Shown: positions 34,608 to 42,610, counted from the stretch's first letter. The stretch is DNA of 49,992 nucleotides from Oceanisphaera arctica (GCF_002936955.1 NZ_MPZM01000021.1:1-49992); one strand, 5' to 3'. Program-made: numbers and translations. Notes: generated by a model not told the origin, from the sequence alone.

Positions 34608-35843
34608 TCAGCCCCTGAGGGCCCCGGCGTTCTTGGCGGCAATCCACTGGGACATGTATTTGGTGCTCATCATGCTGTGGTGGCGGAGCATGCTGCCGGT
34701 GAAGTTGTGCAGCCGGTGCTCGTCCAGACTGGCCGCCGTGTCCTGAATGCGTTCGATCAGTCGCGCACCCAGCATCTTCCCGTCATAACGGCTGTGTAGC
34801 AGCTCGGTACCCTGCCGCTGCGCGACCTGCCAGGCTTGCTCATCCTTGTATAACGCCACTGCCGCCGCAGCGAACGAGTCGGCATCATCGGCGATCATGC
34901 CGGGCCAAGGCGCATCGCCGTGCATGCCTTCGCTGCCAATTGGTGTGGTGATGCTCGGTGTCTGCATCATCATGGCATCCAGCAGTTTGCCCTTGATGCC
35001 GGCGCCGAAACGCAGCGGTGCCAGGCAGATGCGCGCCTGTTCGATCACCACAAAGGCATCAATCGCCCAGCCCTTGATCAGAAAGCCGGTTTTGGGGTTG
35101 TGCAGCGCCGTGGCCTTGGGTGGCGGGTAAGAGCCGTAAATGTGCAGTTCGGCCTCGGGCAGCTGCTTGCGGATCAGCGGCCAGATCTGTTGCAGGTAGA
35201 GCACCGCATCCCAGTTGGGGGCGTGACGGAAGTTGCCGATGGTCATGAAGTGCCGACGGCTCGCATAATCGGCGGTCTGAGCGGGAAGGCGCTCCAGATT
35301 GACCATGAAGGGCAGATGATGCAGCAGGCGGCTATCTACTTTGAAGCGCTCTTGCAGCAGCGCCATTTCAAAGTCCGAAATAATCAGCGACAGGTCGCAG
35401 CGCAAAATGGCGGCGATTTCCCGTCGGGCGATGTCATTGAACAGGTCGGCGGTGGTCATGGCCTGGCCCGCCTTGTGCGCCTGATGGCGCGCATGACGCA
35501 GGCACTGCAAGTCTTCGGTATCCAGTATTCTGAGCGCCCGGGGGCAGTTTTTCTCGACCCGCCAGCCGAACTGTTCTTCCATCATGAAACGATCGAACAT
35601 AACGATATCCGGCCCGTATTCGGCGACATAGGCATCGAAACTGTCGCAATTGAGCGCTATGCTCCGGCTGGAAATACCCTCGGCGGCCAGGTCGACCATG
35701 TGCTCGGTACGTTGAGCCGGGGTGGCGAACTCCACCTGCCAGCCCTGCTGTTTATACAGCCGCAAAATAGACAACATGTGGCTGCCGGCGGCGGAAGAAT
35801 TGGGCTCGGGCCAGACATAGCCAATCACCAGTACTTTTTTCAT
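34608..35843 (-). CDS. Glycosyltransferase (GT4-like)
   Basis: A 411-residue GT-B-type glycosyltransferase. The N-terminal part has VLVIGYVWPEPNSSAAGSHM, and the C-terminal donor-binding part has IGNFRHAPNWDAVLYL, ELHIYGSYPP, ICLAPLRFGAGIKGKLLDAMM (PxxxGxGxKGK element) and TTPIGSEGM. It probably transfers a sugar from a nucleotide sugar in the cytoplasm to a surface glycan or glycoprotein; donor and acceptor are unknown. It is convergent with the diguanylate cyclase gene (33 bp). A 10-bp tandem repeat array sits 53-106 bp upstream of its ATG. Confidence 0.85.
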   Translation of the reverse strand: MKKVLVIGYVWPEPNSSAAGSHMLSILRLYKQQGWQVEFATPAQRTEHMVDLAAEGISSRSIALNCDSFDAYVAEYGPDIVMFDRFMMEEQFGWRVEKNCPRALRILDTEDLQCLRHARHQAHKAGQAMTTADLFNDIARREIAAILRCDLSLIISDFEMALLQERFKVDSRLLHHLPFMVNLERLPAQTADYASRRHFMTIGNFRHAPNWDAVLYLQQIWPLIRKQLPEAELHIYGSYPPPKATALHNPKTGFLIKGWAIDAFVVIEQARICLAPLRFGAGIKGKLLDAMMMQTPSITTPIGSEGMHGDAPWPGMIADDADSFAAAAVALYKDEQAWQVAQRQGTELLHSRYDGKMLGARLIERIQDTAASLDEHRLHNFTGSMLRHHSMMSTKYMSQWIAAKNAGALRG

Positions 35844-35895
35844 GTCATTGTTTTCCTGTCGTCACCTGATGAAGGTGTTCGGATTTATCACTGTG

Positions 35896-35949
35896 CTGTG
35901 TTCTGCTGTGTTCTGCTGTGTTCTGCTGTGTTCTGCTGTGTTCTGCTGT
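35896..35949. repeat. Tandem repeat of 10 bp, 5.4 copies, upstream of the glycosyltransferase
   Basis: Unit CTGTGTTCTG repeated without error from 35896, ending in a partial CTGT. It lies in the promoter/5'UTR zone of the minus-strand glycosyltransferase. The copy number could change by slipped-strand mispairing, altering promoter spacing or the leader. On the mRNA strand the unit reads CAGAACACAG. Confidence 0.9.
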
Positions 35950-35954
35950 AGTCA

Positions 35955-35990
35955 AAGAGGAAACAGGGTTGCCTCCTCCGACAAGCTTCG
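35955..35990. repeat. Partial arm of the palindromic element
   Basis: GAGGAAACAGGG, then TTGCCTCCTCCGACAAGC, resembles the left arm of the copy at 36174. It lacks the inner hairpin and right arm, so it looks like a decayed or half copy next to copy D. Confidence 0.5.
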
Positions 35991-36017
35991 GTGAAATGTC
36001 ACTTACCAATCCCGAAC

Positions 36018-36112
36018 AAAGGGCCCGCTCCGCCGACCCGCTCAAGCACCTCCCTGTGACGCTCAGCACATGACATCCCTGTCATGTGATGGTCGGCGGA
36101 GCAGATCCCTTT
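36018..36112. repeat. Palindromic intergenic element, copy D
   Basis: A 95-bp element. Nearly perfect outer arms run from AAAGGGCCCGCTCCGCCGAC to GGTCGGCGGAGCAGATCCC. The inner hairpin is CACATGAC-N6-GTCATGTG (36067-36088). Same family and orientation as copy A at 17406. The 500-bp region 35844-36346 between the glycosyltransferase and manC contains only repeats. Confidence 0.82.
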
Positions 36113-36173
36113 GTCCTCCTTGATGCAGCAGAGTCGCCTGTTGGCACTGTCTGCAGGCAACTCGGTGTATCAG

Positions 36174-36335
36174 AAGAGGAAACAGAGATTGCCTCCCACG
36201 ACCGCGAAATGCCAGGGCCGGAAAATGCTCCTGCCGTTCCGGCATTCCCGCCATCCCTGGCGGTCAGATGGCATTTGTCGAGCGTCACATGGATGTGCTT
36301 GAGCGTGTCGGGGGAGATGACCCCTGTTGTCTCTT
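36174..36335. repeat. Palindromic intergenic element, copy E, with a nested insert
   Basis: Reverse-oriented copy whose central hairpin (GAAATGCCAG ... TGGCATTTGTC) is split by about 50 bp. The insert contains its own hairpins CCGCCA-TCCC-TGGCGG (36248-36263) and TGCCG-TTC-CGGCA (36232-36244). It ends about eleven bp from the manC stop codon and could serve as the 3' structure of that transcript. Confidence 0.7.
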
Positions 36336-36346
36336 TGCACTCCAGC

Positions 36347-37774
36347 TCAGCCCCTACCGTAGTGGTCTTCAAAGCGGACTATGTCGTCTTCGCCCAGATA
36401 GGTGCCGGACTGCACCTCTATCAGCTCCAGCGGTATTTTGCCCGGATTCTCCAGCGCGTGCTGCTGCCCCAGAGGAATGTACACCGACTGATTTTCGGTG
36501 AGCAGCCGGGTCTGATCGCCCTGAGTAACCCGGGCGGTGCCGCTGACCACCACCCAGTGCTCGGCCCTGTGATGATGCATCTGCAACGACAGGCGGGCAC
36601 CGGGATTAACGGTAATGCGCTTCACCTGATAACGTTTGCCGCTGTCGATGGCATCGAACTTTCCCCAGGGACGATAACACTCGCGGTGGATGATGTGCTC
36701 TTTGCGGCCCTGTGCCTCGAGTTGCTCCACCAGCCGCTTTACGTCCTGCTCTTTGCCCTTGTGAGCGACCAGCACCGCATCCTTGGTTTCGACTATCACC
36801 AGATTCTCTACCCCCAGTGCGGCGACCAGGCGGCTTTCGGCATGGATCAGGCAGTTGTCGACCCCTTCGGTCAGCACGTCGCCGCAGAGGGTGTTGCCCT
36901 GTTCGTCCCGGCCCAGCACCCCGGCCAGCGCCGACCAGGAGCCAACGTCGCTCCAGCCCGCCTCCAGCGGCACCATGGCGGCGGAAGTAGTGTGCTCCAT
37001 CACCCCATAGTCGACCGAAATATCCGGGCAGGTGGCAAAGGCCTCGGCGTCGAGCCGGATAAAGTCGAGATCCCGCTCGCTGCCGGCCAGTGCCGCCTGG
37101 CAGGCGGCCAACACCTCGGGCTGAAAGCGCGCCAGCTCCTGCAAATAACGTTTGGCCTGAAACAGGAAGATGCCGCTGTTCCAGTCATAATCGCCGGCGG
37201 CCAGATAAGCCTCGGCCCTTGCCCGATCCGGTTTTTCGACAAACTGCGCCACCTCGAAGCTGCCGCTTTGGCCGATGGCCGTGCCCCTGTGCAGATAGCC
37301 ATAACCGGTTTCCGCACGGGTAGGCGGAATGCCGAAAGTCACCAGCTTGCCCGCCCGAGCCAGGGGCAGGGCCGCATTCACGGCGGCATGAAAGGCAGCC
37401 ACATCCTCGATGGCATGGTCGGCGGGCAGCGCCAGCAACACGGCGTCTTCCGCTTGTTCACCGGCAGTCTGTTCACTGGAAAATAGCGCCGCCAGGGCGA
37501 TGGCCGGCGCCGTGTTGCGGCCCACCGGCTCCAGCATGATTTGCGCCTGCAGCCCCTTCATCTGTCGCACCTGTTCGGCGGCCAGAAAGCGATGTTGTTC
37601 GTTGCAGAGCAGCAGGGGCGGTGCCGAACTCAGTCCGTCCAGCCGCTTGAGGGTGGCCTGCAGCATCGACAGCGATTCTTCTATCAGTGGCAGGAACTGC
37701 TTGGGGTGCTGCTGGCGCGACAGGGGCCAGAGGCGGGAGCCATGGCCGCCGGCCAAGATAACGGGGAACAGCAT
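36347..37774 (-). CDS. manC: Mannose-1-phosphate guanylyltransferase / mannose-6-phosphate isomerase
   Basis: A 475-residue bifunctional enzyme (E. coli CpsB/ManC is about 478). The nucleotidyltransferase part has the signature LFPVILAGGHGSRLWPLSR with QHPKQFLPL, then FVEKPDRARAEAYL. The C-terminal cupin isomerase has YRPWGKFD, YQVKRITVNPGARLSLQMHHHR and HWVVVSGTA. It makes GDP-mannose for polysaccharide or O-antigen synthesis, in the cytoplasm. The start is ATG 37774 preceded by AGAAGGAGGAG. Its 5' 302 nt are also covered by the unterminated rsuA frame. Confidence 0.94.
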   Translation of the reverse strand: MLFPVILAGGHGSRLWPLSRQQHPKQFLPLIEESLSMLQATLKRLDGLSSAPPLLLCNEQHRFLAAEQVRQMKGLQAQIMLEPVGRNTAPAIALAALFSSEQTAGEQAEDAVLLALPADHAIEDVAAFHAAVNAALPLARAGKLVTFGIPPTRAETGYGYLHRGTAIGQSGSFEVAQFVEKPDRARAEAYLAAGDYDWNSGIFLFQAKRYLQELARFQPEVLAACQAALAGSERDLDFIRLDAEAFATCPDISVDYGVMEHTTSAAMVPLEAGWSDVGSWSALAGVLGRDEQGNTLCGDVLTEGVDNCLIHAESRLVAALGVENLVIVETKDAVLVAHKGKEQDVKRLVEQLEAQGRKEHIIHRECYRPWGKFDAIDSGKRYQVKRITVNPGARLSLQMHHHRAEHWVVVSGTARVTQGDQTRLLTENQSVYIPLGQQHALENPGKIPLELIEVQSGTYLGEDDIVRFEDHYGRG

Positions 37775-38504
37775 GGGCTCCTCCTTCTGATGGGTTTGCG
37801 GGGCTTGGGCTTGGATTTGGTTCAAAACAGCCGACTTCATCTGTTATCAGGTGACGCCAGTGACCCGACGGAATATCCAGGCGAACACCCCCTATCTGCT
37901 CCCGGTGCAGGCTGACCACCCGGTTGCCGACCGCCGCAAACATGCGTTTGACCTGATGAAAGCGGCCTTCGGTAATGGTGAGCAGCACCTCTCTGGGGCC
38001 GACGGATTCCAGTCTGGCCGGCAGGGTGGGGGAGGTTTCGCCCTGCAACAGCAGGCCCTGGGCAAAGCTGGTGGCCACTTCTTCTGCCAGCGGGTCCCGC
38101 AGGCCGACCCGGTACGTTTTTTCACATTGTTGCTGCGGCCGTATGATATTGAACGACCAGCGGCCGTCGTCGGTGAGCAGCACCAGACCCGTGGTGTCCG
38201 CATCCAGCCGGCCGACGATGTGCAGATCACAGGCCCGATCGATATCCAGCCGATGAAACAGCGACGGATAGACACCGTCCACGTTCGAGCACAGGGTGCC
38301 GGCCGGTTTGTGCATCATGAGGTAACGGGAGGGGCGAGCGACCAGACGCTGTCCGGCAAGGGTAATGCAGTTGTTTTCATGTACCTGGGTCGCCTCATCG
38401 GTTACCGCTGCCCCGTTGACGAAGATCTCGCCGGCATGGATGACCCGTCTGGCCTCGGTTCGGCTCAGCTCGGTACTCTTGCAGATGAATTTATCGAGGC
38501 GCAT
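37473..38504 (-). CDS. rsuA: 16S rRNA pseudouridine-516 synthase RsuA, frame running into manC
   Basis: The first 227 or so residues are a complete RsuA: an S4 domain at the start (MRLDKFICKSTELSRTEARR), then catalytic Asp101 in GRLDADTTGLVLLTDDG, YRVGLRDPLAEE and EGRFHQVKRMFAAVGNRV. It converts U516 of 16S rRNA to pseudouridine. The family normally ends near LITDEVGCF (about 37823), but no stop occurs here. The frame continues 116 more codons, the last 302 nt inside manC in another frame, giving a Pro/Ala/Gly-rich tail typical of out-of-frame translation. A lost stop, a sequencing frameshift or a true fused tail are all possible. Confidence 0.82.
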   Translation of the reverse strand: MRLDKFICKSTELSRTEARRVIHAGEIFVNGAAVTDEATQVHENNCITLAGQRLVARPSRYLMMHKPAGTLCSNVDGVYPSLFHRLDIDRACDLHIVGRLDADTTGLVLLTDDGRWSFNIIRPQQQCEKTYRVGLRDPLAEEVATSFAQGLLLQGETSPTLPARLESVGPREVLLTITEGRFHQVKRMFAAVGNRVVSLHREQIGGVRLDIPSGHWRHLITDEVGCFEPNPSPSPANPSEGGAHAVPRYLGRRPWLPPLAPVAPAAPQAVPATDRRIAVDAAGHPQAAGRTEFGTAPAALQRTTSLSGRRTGATDEGAAGANHAGAGGPQHGAGHRPGGAIFQ

Positions 38505-38593
38505 GGCAGGTCACGTTGGCAACAAAGAGCGCCATTATCGCACAGGCGGCATCGAAAACGATGTCGCTTCATGGCCGCTGCGCCAGGGGCTGT

Positions 38594-39016
38594 TCAGACT
38601 AACGACTTTTCCATGGCCAGATGCGGGATCCCTGCATCCATAAACTCGTCACCATAAGGCGTAAAGCCCAGCTTGGTATAGAAGTCGACGGCGTGTGTCT
38701 GGGCGCCCAGATACACCCTCGGATAACCCCGGCGTGCCGCTTCGTCCACCAGCGCCTGCACCACGCGGCCGCCCAGCCCCAGGCCCCGATAGTCCCGCAA
38801 AATCGCGATGCGACCGATATGACCATCGTCCAGCATGCGGCCGGTACCTACATATTTACCATCTACCGCCACCAGCACCTGCATGGCCGACGCATCCAGG
38901 CCATCGAACTCCAGCTCGGGAGAGACCCCCTGTTCCTGCATGAATACCGCCTCGCGGATGGCGCGAATGTGTGGCTGGTGTTCGTTGTCGTAGGCGATGA
39001 TGTTGACGTTCTGCAT
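38594..39016 (-). CDS. GNAT-family N-acetyltransferase
   Basis: A 140-residue single GNAT domain, ElaA/PA4534-like. The acetyl-CoA loop is in IGRIAILRDYRGLGLGGRVVQAL (Q/RxxGxG/A element RGLGLG). The C-terminal part has VYLGAQTHAVDFYTKLGF and ends PHLAMEKSL. It begins with IREAVFMQEQGVSPELEFDG, typical of this branch. The substrate is unknown. The 110 bp upstream contain a TTGCCGC-CTGC-GCGGCAA hairpin (39085-39102) of unknown role. Confidence 0.88.
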   Translation of the reverse strand: MQNVNIIAYDNEHQPHIRAIREAVFMQEQGVSPELEFDGLDASAMQVLVAVDGKYVGTGRMLDDGHIGRIAILRDYRGLGLGGRVVQALVDEAARRGYPRVYLGAQTHAVDFYTKLGFTPYGDEFMDAGIPHLAMEKSLV

Positions 39017-39126
39017 TGGTTATCCTTTAAAAGTGCCCAAAAGTGTGAAAATTACGTGTTTCCTAAGCCGTCCGGCCGCTGTTTTTGCCGCCTGCGCGGC
39101 AACCTTGTTGGCATGCCGCTCCGGGT

Positions 39127-39759
39127 TTATCTGCGGCCCTGTTTCTCCCGGGGCAACACCCTGGCAAGCGCATCCATAAAGCGGCTGGCGCTGTGCAGCA
39201 GCCGTTTGAACTCGTGGACGTCATCCGGCAGGCCGATGATGGAATATATCAGCTTGTCGTCATAGGTGCGGATGTCGCTCAGCCGGTTTGTTTTCTGCTC
39301 CGCCCAGAATAACAAATCGACCGCTATGTGGTCGGCCAGAAGCCGGTGCATCCGTTCATCGTCATTGGTGCGTATGACAAGGCGGTTTTTCAGCCGACCC
39401 GTGTCGAGGGTGCTGGCTTGCCGGAAGCCAATCCATTCATCCACCCGGGTGGTGATGGTTCGCGGCCGGATGCGAAAATCGAAATCATGTGGCGGCAGGC
39501 CCTTGAACAACACGTATGTGTACTCGATGGACTGACCGTCGATGCCCGTGGACGCGCTGGACACTTCCACCTCGATGCCGGAATGGGAATACAGGAGTTG
39601 CGGCATCAGAAACGGACTGTTCGAGGTCACAACGCCATTGGTTTCTGCGGCCAGCCGTTTCAGCATGGGGGTTATGTGGCGTGTTGCCCGGCCATGCAGT
39701 ATCCAGCCTAGCAGCAGGCCACACAGGATGATCAGACTCACGAGAACAGCGGTACTCAT
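39127..39759 (-). CDS. Membrane-anchored protein of unknown function, end of the pilus operon
   Basis: A 210-residue protein that I do not recognise. One N-terminal membrane segment (VLVSLIILCGLLLGWILHG, 5-23) is followed by a soluble domain with EYTYVLFKGLPPHDFDFRIRP and DDKLIYSIIGLPDDVHEF. It starts 27 bp after the secretin stop with GAGAG/AAGAG upstream, so it is probably the last gene of the pilus operon. The orientation of the soluble domain is uncertain. It could be a pilus accessory protein or an unrelated passenger. Confidence 0.7.
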   Translation of the reverse strand: MSTAVLVSLIILCGLLLGWILHGRATRHITPMLKRLAAETNGVVTSNSPFLMPQLLYSHSGIEVEVSSASTGIDGQSIEYTYVLFKGLPPHDFDFRIRPRTITTRVDEWIGFRQASTLDTGRLKNRLVIRTNDDERMHRLLADHIAVDLLFWAEQKTNRLSDIRTYDDKLIYSIIGLPDDVHEFKRLLHSASRFMDALARVLPREKQGRR

Positions 39760-39786
39760 CTCTTCAACTCTCCCGGTCTGAATGTA

Positions 39787-41031
39787 TCAGGGTGAGATGC
39801 TCATCGACAGCTTCGTCGCAGAGGCGGGTGGCGGCATGCCATCCTGAACCAGATAAGGGGTGATCAGCACCACGGTTTCGGTCTGCACGTCCGTATAGGT
39901 TGACTGCTTGAACAAGCGTCCCAGCAAGGGGATATGCATCAGGATAGGCACGCCCTTGACCCCTTCTTCGGTGGTTTGTCGGATCAGCCCACCGATAAAT
40001 ACCGTCTGACCGCTGTTGACCAGCATCTGGGTGGTGACCTCGGTGGTACTCTGAGAGGGAATTCCCTGCTGATTGACGGTTCCGGTGCTGACCTCGGGGT
40101 GGATCTGCAGCAGGATCCGGTTGGCTTCGTCGACCGCCGGTTTGACCTTGAGGATCACGCCGGACTCAAGAAAATCGATGCTTTCGGTGGTGATCTGGTT
40201 GATGGTGGTGGTGACCTTGAACCCCTGGCGGTCGCCGATGACAGTGCTGGCTTCCCGGTCTTCCAGTGCCAGTATCTTGGGCGTCGAGACGGTATGCAGC
40301 CGGTTCTTGGTTTGCAGGGCGTTGAAGAAAACCTCCAGGTTCGGCGTGACCAGATCGATGAAAATGCCGTCGGTACCCGGCACCAGCCCGGAGGTGCCGA
40401 CGATACCCTCGCCACCTTTAAAGAGCTTGGCCCAGTCGATGCCGAAGACATCGGAGTCGGTCAGGGTAACGTCGAAAATTTTGGCTTCAATCAGTATCTG
40501 TCGTGGCTGACGGTCGATTTCCGCGAGCAGTTCGCCGATGCGTTCGAGAAATTCCGGCTTGTCTTCCACCACCAGCAGGCCGCGCTCCGGCAGGGCGGTG
40601 ATATTGCCGTAGCTGGAAATATACTTGCTCAGAATATCCATAATGGCGACCGGGTCCGAATACTGGACCTTGAATGTTTTCAGCCTGGTCAGGTTGTTGT
40701 AGCTGTATTTGCCGACATCTTCGCGCTTGCGAATGAAATAACTCCCATGGCGACGCTCCACCACGAAGTTTGCCGACTCGGCGATCATCTGAATGGCATT
40801 GGATACTTCGACCTCGTAGAGGTTGACCGATACCTCACCCGATACCCCGGTCGCCAGCATGATATTCAATTTCTGCTGACGCGAGAGCATGTCCATGACT
40901 TCGGCAATGTCGACATTGTTGACGTTGAGAGACACCGTTTTGGCCAGCGCGGCCGGGCTGATGAAAACGAGAATGGGAATAAGAAAGGGGATCAGGCGCT
41001 TGATGGCCGGAGAAAGATGAATCATAGGCAT
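39787..41031 (-). CDS. Short secretin of a type IV pilus system (MshL/PilQ-like)
   Basis: A 414-residue outer-membrane secretin, shorter than PilQ (about 700) or MshL (about 550). It has a signal peptide (LIPFLIPILVFISPAALA), an STN/N0-like domain (about 33-105, SLNVNNVDIAEVMDMLSRQQ), an N1/NolW-type region (TFKVQYSDPVAIMDILSKY, LPERGLLVVEDKPEFL) and the secretin core (LIEAKIFDVTLTDSDVFGID, VSTPKILALEDREAS, GGLIRQTTEEGVKGVPILMHIPLLGRLF in pieces). It forms the outer-membrane pore through which the pilus leaves. Only one N1-like domain and no AMIN domain are present. Confidence 0.9.
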   Translation of the reverse strand: MPMIHLSPAIKRLIPFLIPILVFISPAALAKTVSLNVNNVDIAEVMDMLSRQQKLNIMLATGVSGEVSVNLYEVEVSNAIQMIAESANFVVERRHGSYFIRKREDVGKYSYNNLTRLKTFKVQYSDPVAIMDILSKYISSYGNITALPERGLLVVEDKPEFLERIGELLAEIDRQPRQILIEAKIFDVTLTDSDVFGIDWAKLFKGGEGIVGTSGLVPGTDGIFIDLVTPNLEVFFNALQTKNRLHTVSTPKILALEDREASTVIGDRQGFKVTTTINQITTESIDFLESGVILKVKPAVDEANRILLQIHPEVSTGTVNQQGIPSQSTTEVTTQMLVNSGQTVFIGGLIRQTTEEGVKGVPILMHIPLLGRLFKQSTYTDVQTETVVLITPYLVQDGMPPPASATKLSMSISP

Positions 41032-41061
41032 AGTGATTGAAGCTCCTGCTTCTCTATTGCG

Positions 41062-41397
41062 TTATCGGGACGTCCGTTCCTTGAGAGAGATACGATATCT
41101 GTTTGAGCCTTTTTCGAACAGGGTTTCTTCCTGAGTGACTGAAATCAATCGATATCCGTCGAATTCGTCACCGAGTGCCAGTATGGTGCCGTCGATATTG
41201 GCCAGCGAGGTATCACCGGCCACCAGCAGGGCGCGCAGCGTGAAGCTGGGGGCCGGCTCGGCCTGCGTCGTCGTGGCGCGGGCCGGCGACTCGGTCTGTG
41301 GCCTGACAAAAGGATCCCGCAATGGCATGCCGGTGTCTGCCAGGGCGGTGGTCGCGAGCAGCCAGAGGCTGAGTGGGTAGAGAGGCTTCATGTTCAT
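41062..41397 (-). CDS. PilP/MshK/GspC-HR-like periplasmic protein
   Basis: A 111-residue protein with a signal peptide (PLYPLSLWLLATTALA), the motif MPLRDPFVRP and a small beta domain (FTLRALLVAGDTSLANIDG, ALGDEFDGYRLISVTQEETLF) like the HR domain of GspC/PilP. In other systems this protein links the inner-membrane PilN/PilO pair to the secretin. It overlaps the PilO-like gene by four nt and precedes the secretin by 30 bp. Confidence 0.78.
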   Translation of the reverse strand: MNMKPLYPLSLWLLATTALADTGMPLRDPFVRPQTESPARATTTQAEPAPSFTLRALLVAGDTSLANIDGTILALGDEFDGYRLISVTQEETLFEKGSNRYRISLKERTSR

Positions 41398-41957
41398 GAT
41401 TCCGCCTTGTAGGCCACTATGGTGAGCTTGATATCGATGCGGGTGTCATCGTTCTGGGTACGGACCGGCCTCATGTCGAAGGCGGAGATGACCACAAAAC
41501 CGAGTTGGTCGTTCAGTTCACGGTTCCAGCGATAAAAGTCCATGTAGCTGCCACTGAGCTCGATATCGAAAATCAGCTCCTGAAATACGTCGATACGGCT
41601 GCCCGTGCGAGGCACCAGACTGGTCAGCTGCATCCGGTTTTTCCAGGAAAGATTCTGCAGCGACTCGATAATATGGCTGCCAAGCTGCTTGGCCGGGCGC
41701 TGAGCCATGTCGCCGTGAATGGTGCGCCGCAGGGTTTCCACCTCGGTGCGGAGTTGGTCGAGCTGGCTGCCGAGCTGTTGCCCCTCCGGCAGCGACCCCT
41801 GGTGCAGCATCAGGGTGTCTCTCGCCACACCGTAACGTTTCAGCTCCGGCAGCAGCAGGTAGGTGACCAGCGCAACCAGCAGCAAGAGACCGCCCCCGGC
41901 CAGCGTCAGCAGCAAGGTTCTTGATGGATTCCCATCGAACTTTATGTCCGGTTTCAT
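41394..41957 (-). CDS. PilO/MshJ-like inner-membrane assembly protein
   Basis: A 187-residue bitopic protein with one N-terminal helix (TLLLTLAGGGLLLLVALVTYLL), a coiled-coil stretch (about 50-85, GQQLGSQLDQLRTEVETLRRT) and a ferredoxin-like periplasmic domain with QELIFDIELSGSYMDFYRWNRELND, the usual PilO core. It pairs with the PilN-like protein to form the alignment complex. It overlaps both neighbours by four nt, indicating translational coupling. Confidence 0.85.
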   Translation of the reverse strand: MKPDIKFDGNPSRTLLLTLAGGGLLLLVALVTYLLLPELKRYGVARDTLMLHQGSLPEGQQLGSQLDQLRTEVETLRRTIHGDMAQRPAKQLGSHIIESLQNLSWKNRMQLTSLVPRTGSRIDVFQELIFDIELSGSYMDFYRWNRELNDQLGFVVISAFDMRPVRTQNDDTRIDIKLTIVAYKAES

Positions 41958-42610
41958 GGTGCCTCCCCCGAGCTGAGTCGTGCGGTTAATTCAAAGTCCA
42001 GCACCTCGCCACTGGTGTAGCGGCGCAGACTGGTACGGCTCAGATTGACCTCGGCAACCTGGGGCTGTTCGGACAGCTGGCGCAAAAAATGAGACAGCGC
42101 CCGGTGATCGTCCGACTGACCGCGAAGCGTCATGTTCATGTCCAGCTTCAGCGCTTCCTGCCGGGTGGCGGAACTGTCTTCGGCCTTTATCAGGATGAAA
42201 TACCCCTGAGTCGAGGTACCCGGTGGCTTGTCGACCAGGCTGCTGGCCCGCCGAAAGCTCCATTCCTGAAACCAGACCGGGTTGTCACCCAGCGCCTTGT
42301 CGACGGCATCAAACAGATCGGACACAGCCACACCGCTGCGCAGGCCTTCGAGAAAACGCAATTCTCGCTGCAGGGAGCCCTTGGCCTTGATCAGTTCCTG
42401 CAGCTGGTTTTGCTGGTAGCGAATGTCGTTCTGCTGCTGCTGCATGGCGAAGATCCGGTTTTCTTGCCGGTCGTTATGACGTGACAGCAGCAATACGGCA
42501 AGCATCAGCAGCAGTATGGTCGCCGCCAGTATCGCGAAGCCGAAAAAGCATCGACGTATCATCAGCCGGCCGGCGCGGTAGTCCGGCGGAATGAGATCCA
42601 GTTCATGCAT
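41954..42610 (-). CDS. PilN-like inner-membrane assembly protein
   Basis: A 218-residue protein. It begins with the conserved cytoplasmic HELDLIPPDYRAGR (the NLLP-type motif that contacts PilM), followed by one membrane helix (FAILAATILLLMLAVLLLS), a coiled coil rich in Gln (QQQQNDIRYQQNQLQELI) and a ferredoxin-like periplasmic domain (MTLRGQSDDHRALSHFLRQL). It overlaps the PilM gene by eight nt. Confidence 0.86.
   Translation of the reverse strand: MHELDLIPPDYRAGRLMIRRCFFGFAILAATILLLMLAVLLLSRHNDRQENRIFAMQQQQNDIRYQQNQLQELIKAKGSLQRELRFLEGLRSGVAVSDLFDAVDKALGDNPVWFQEWSFRRASSLVDKPPGTSTQGYFILIKAEDSSATRQEALKLDMNMTLRGQSDDHRALSHFLRQLSEQPQVAEVNLSRTSLRRYTSGEVLDFELTARLSSGEAP

Noticed and set aside
35896-35949. 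CRISPR-like array
   Set aside because: The units are contiguous 10-mers without spacers and there are no cas genes.
34920-35951. 343-codon plus-strand frame ending in a Cys/Val/Leu repeat
   Set aside because: Antisense to the glycosyltransferase; the odd tail is just the 10-bp tandem repeat read in frame.
35955-36335. CRISPR or integron attC array
   Set aside because: Copies have opposite orientations, unequal spacing and matching copies elsewhere in the window; no integrase or cas gene is seen.
36086-37486. 466-codon plus-strand frame antisense to manC
   Set aside because: It starts inside a palindromic repeat and runs antisense to manC, which has clear catalytic motifs.
39085-39102. TTGCCGC/GCGGCAA hairpin as a terminator
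   Set aside because: The T tract lies on the wrong side for the minus-strand genes.
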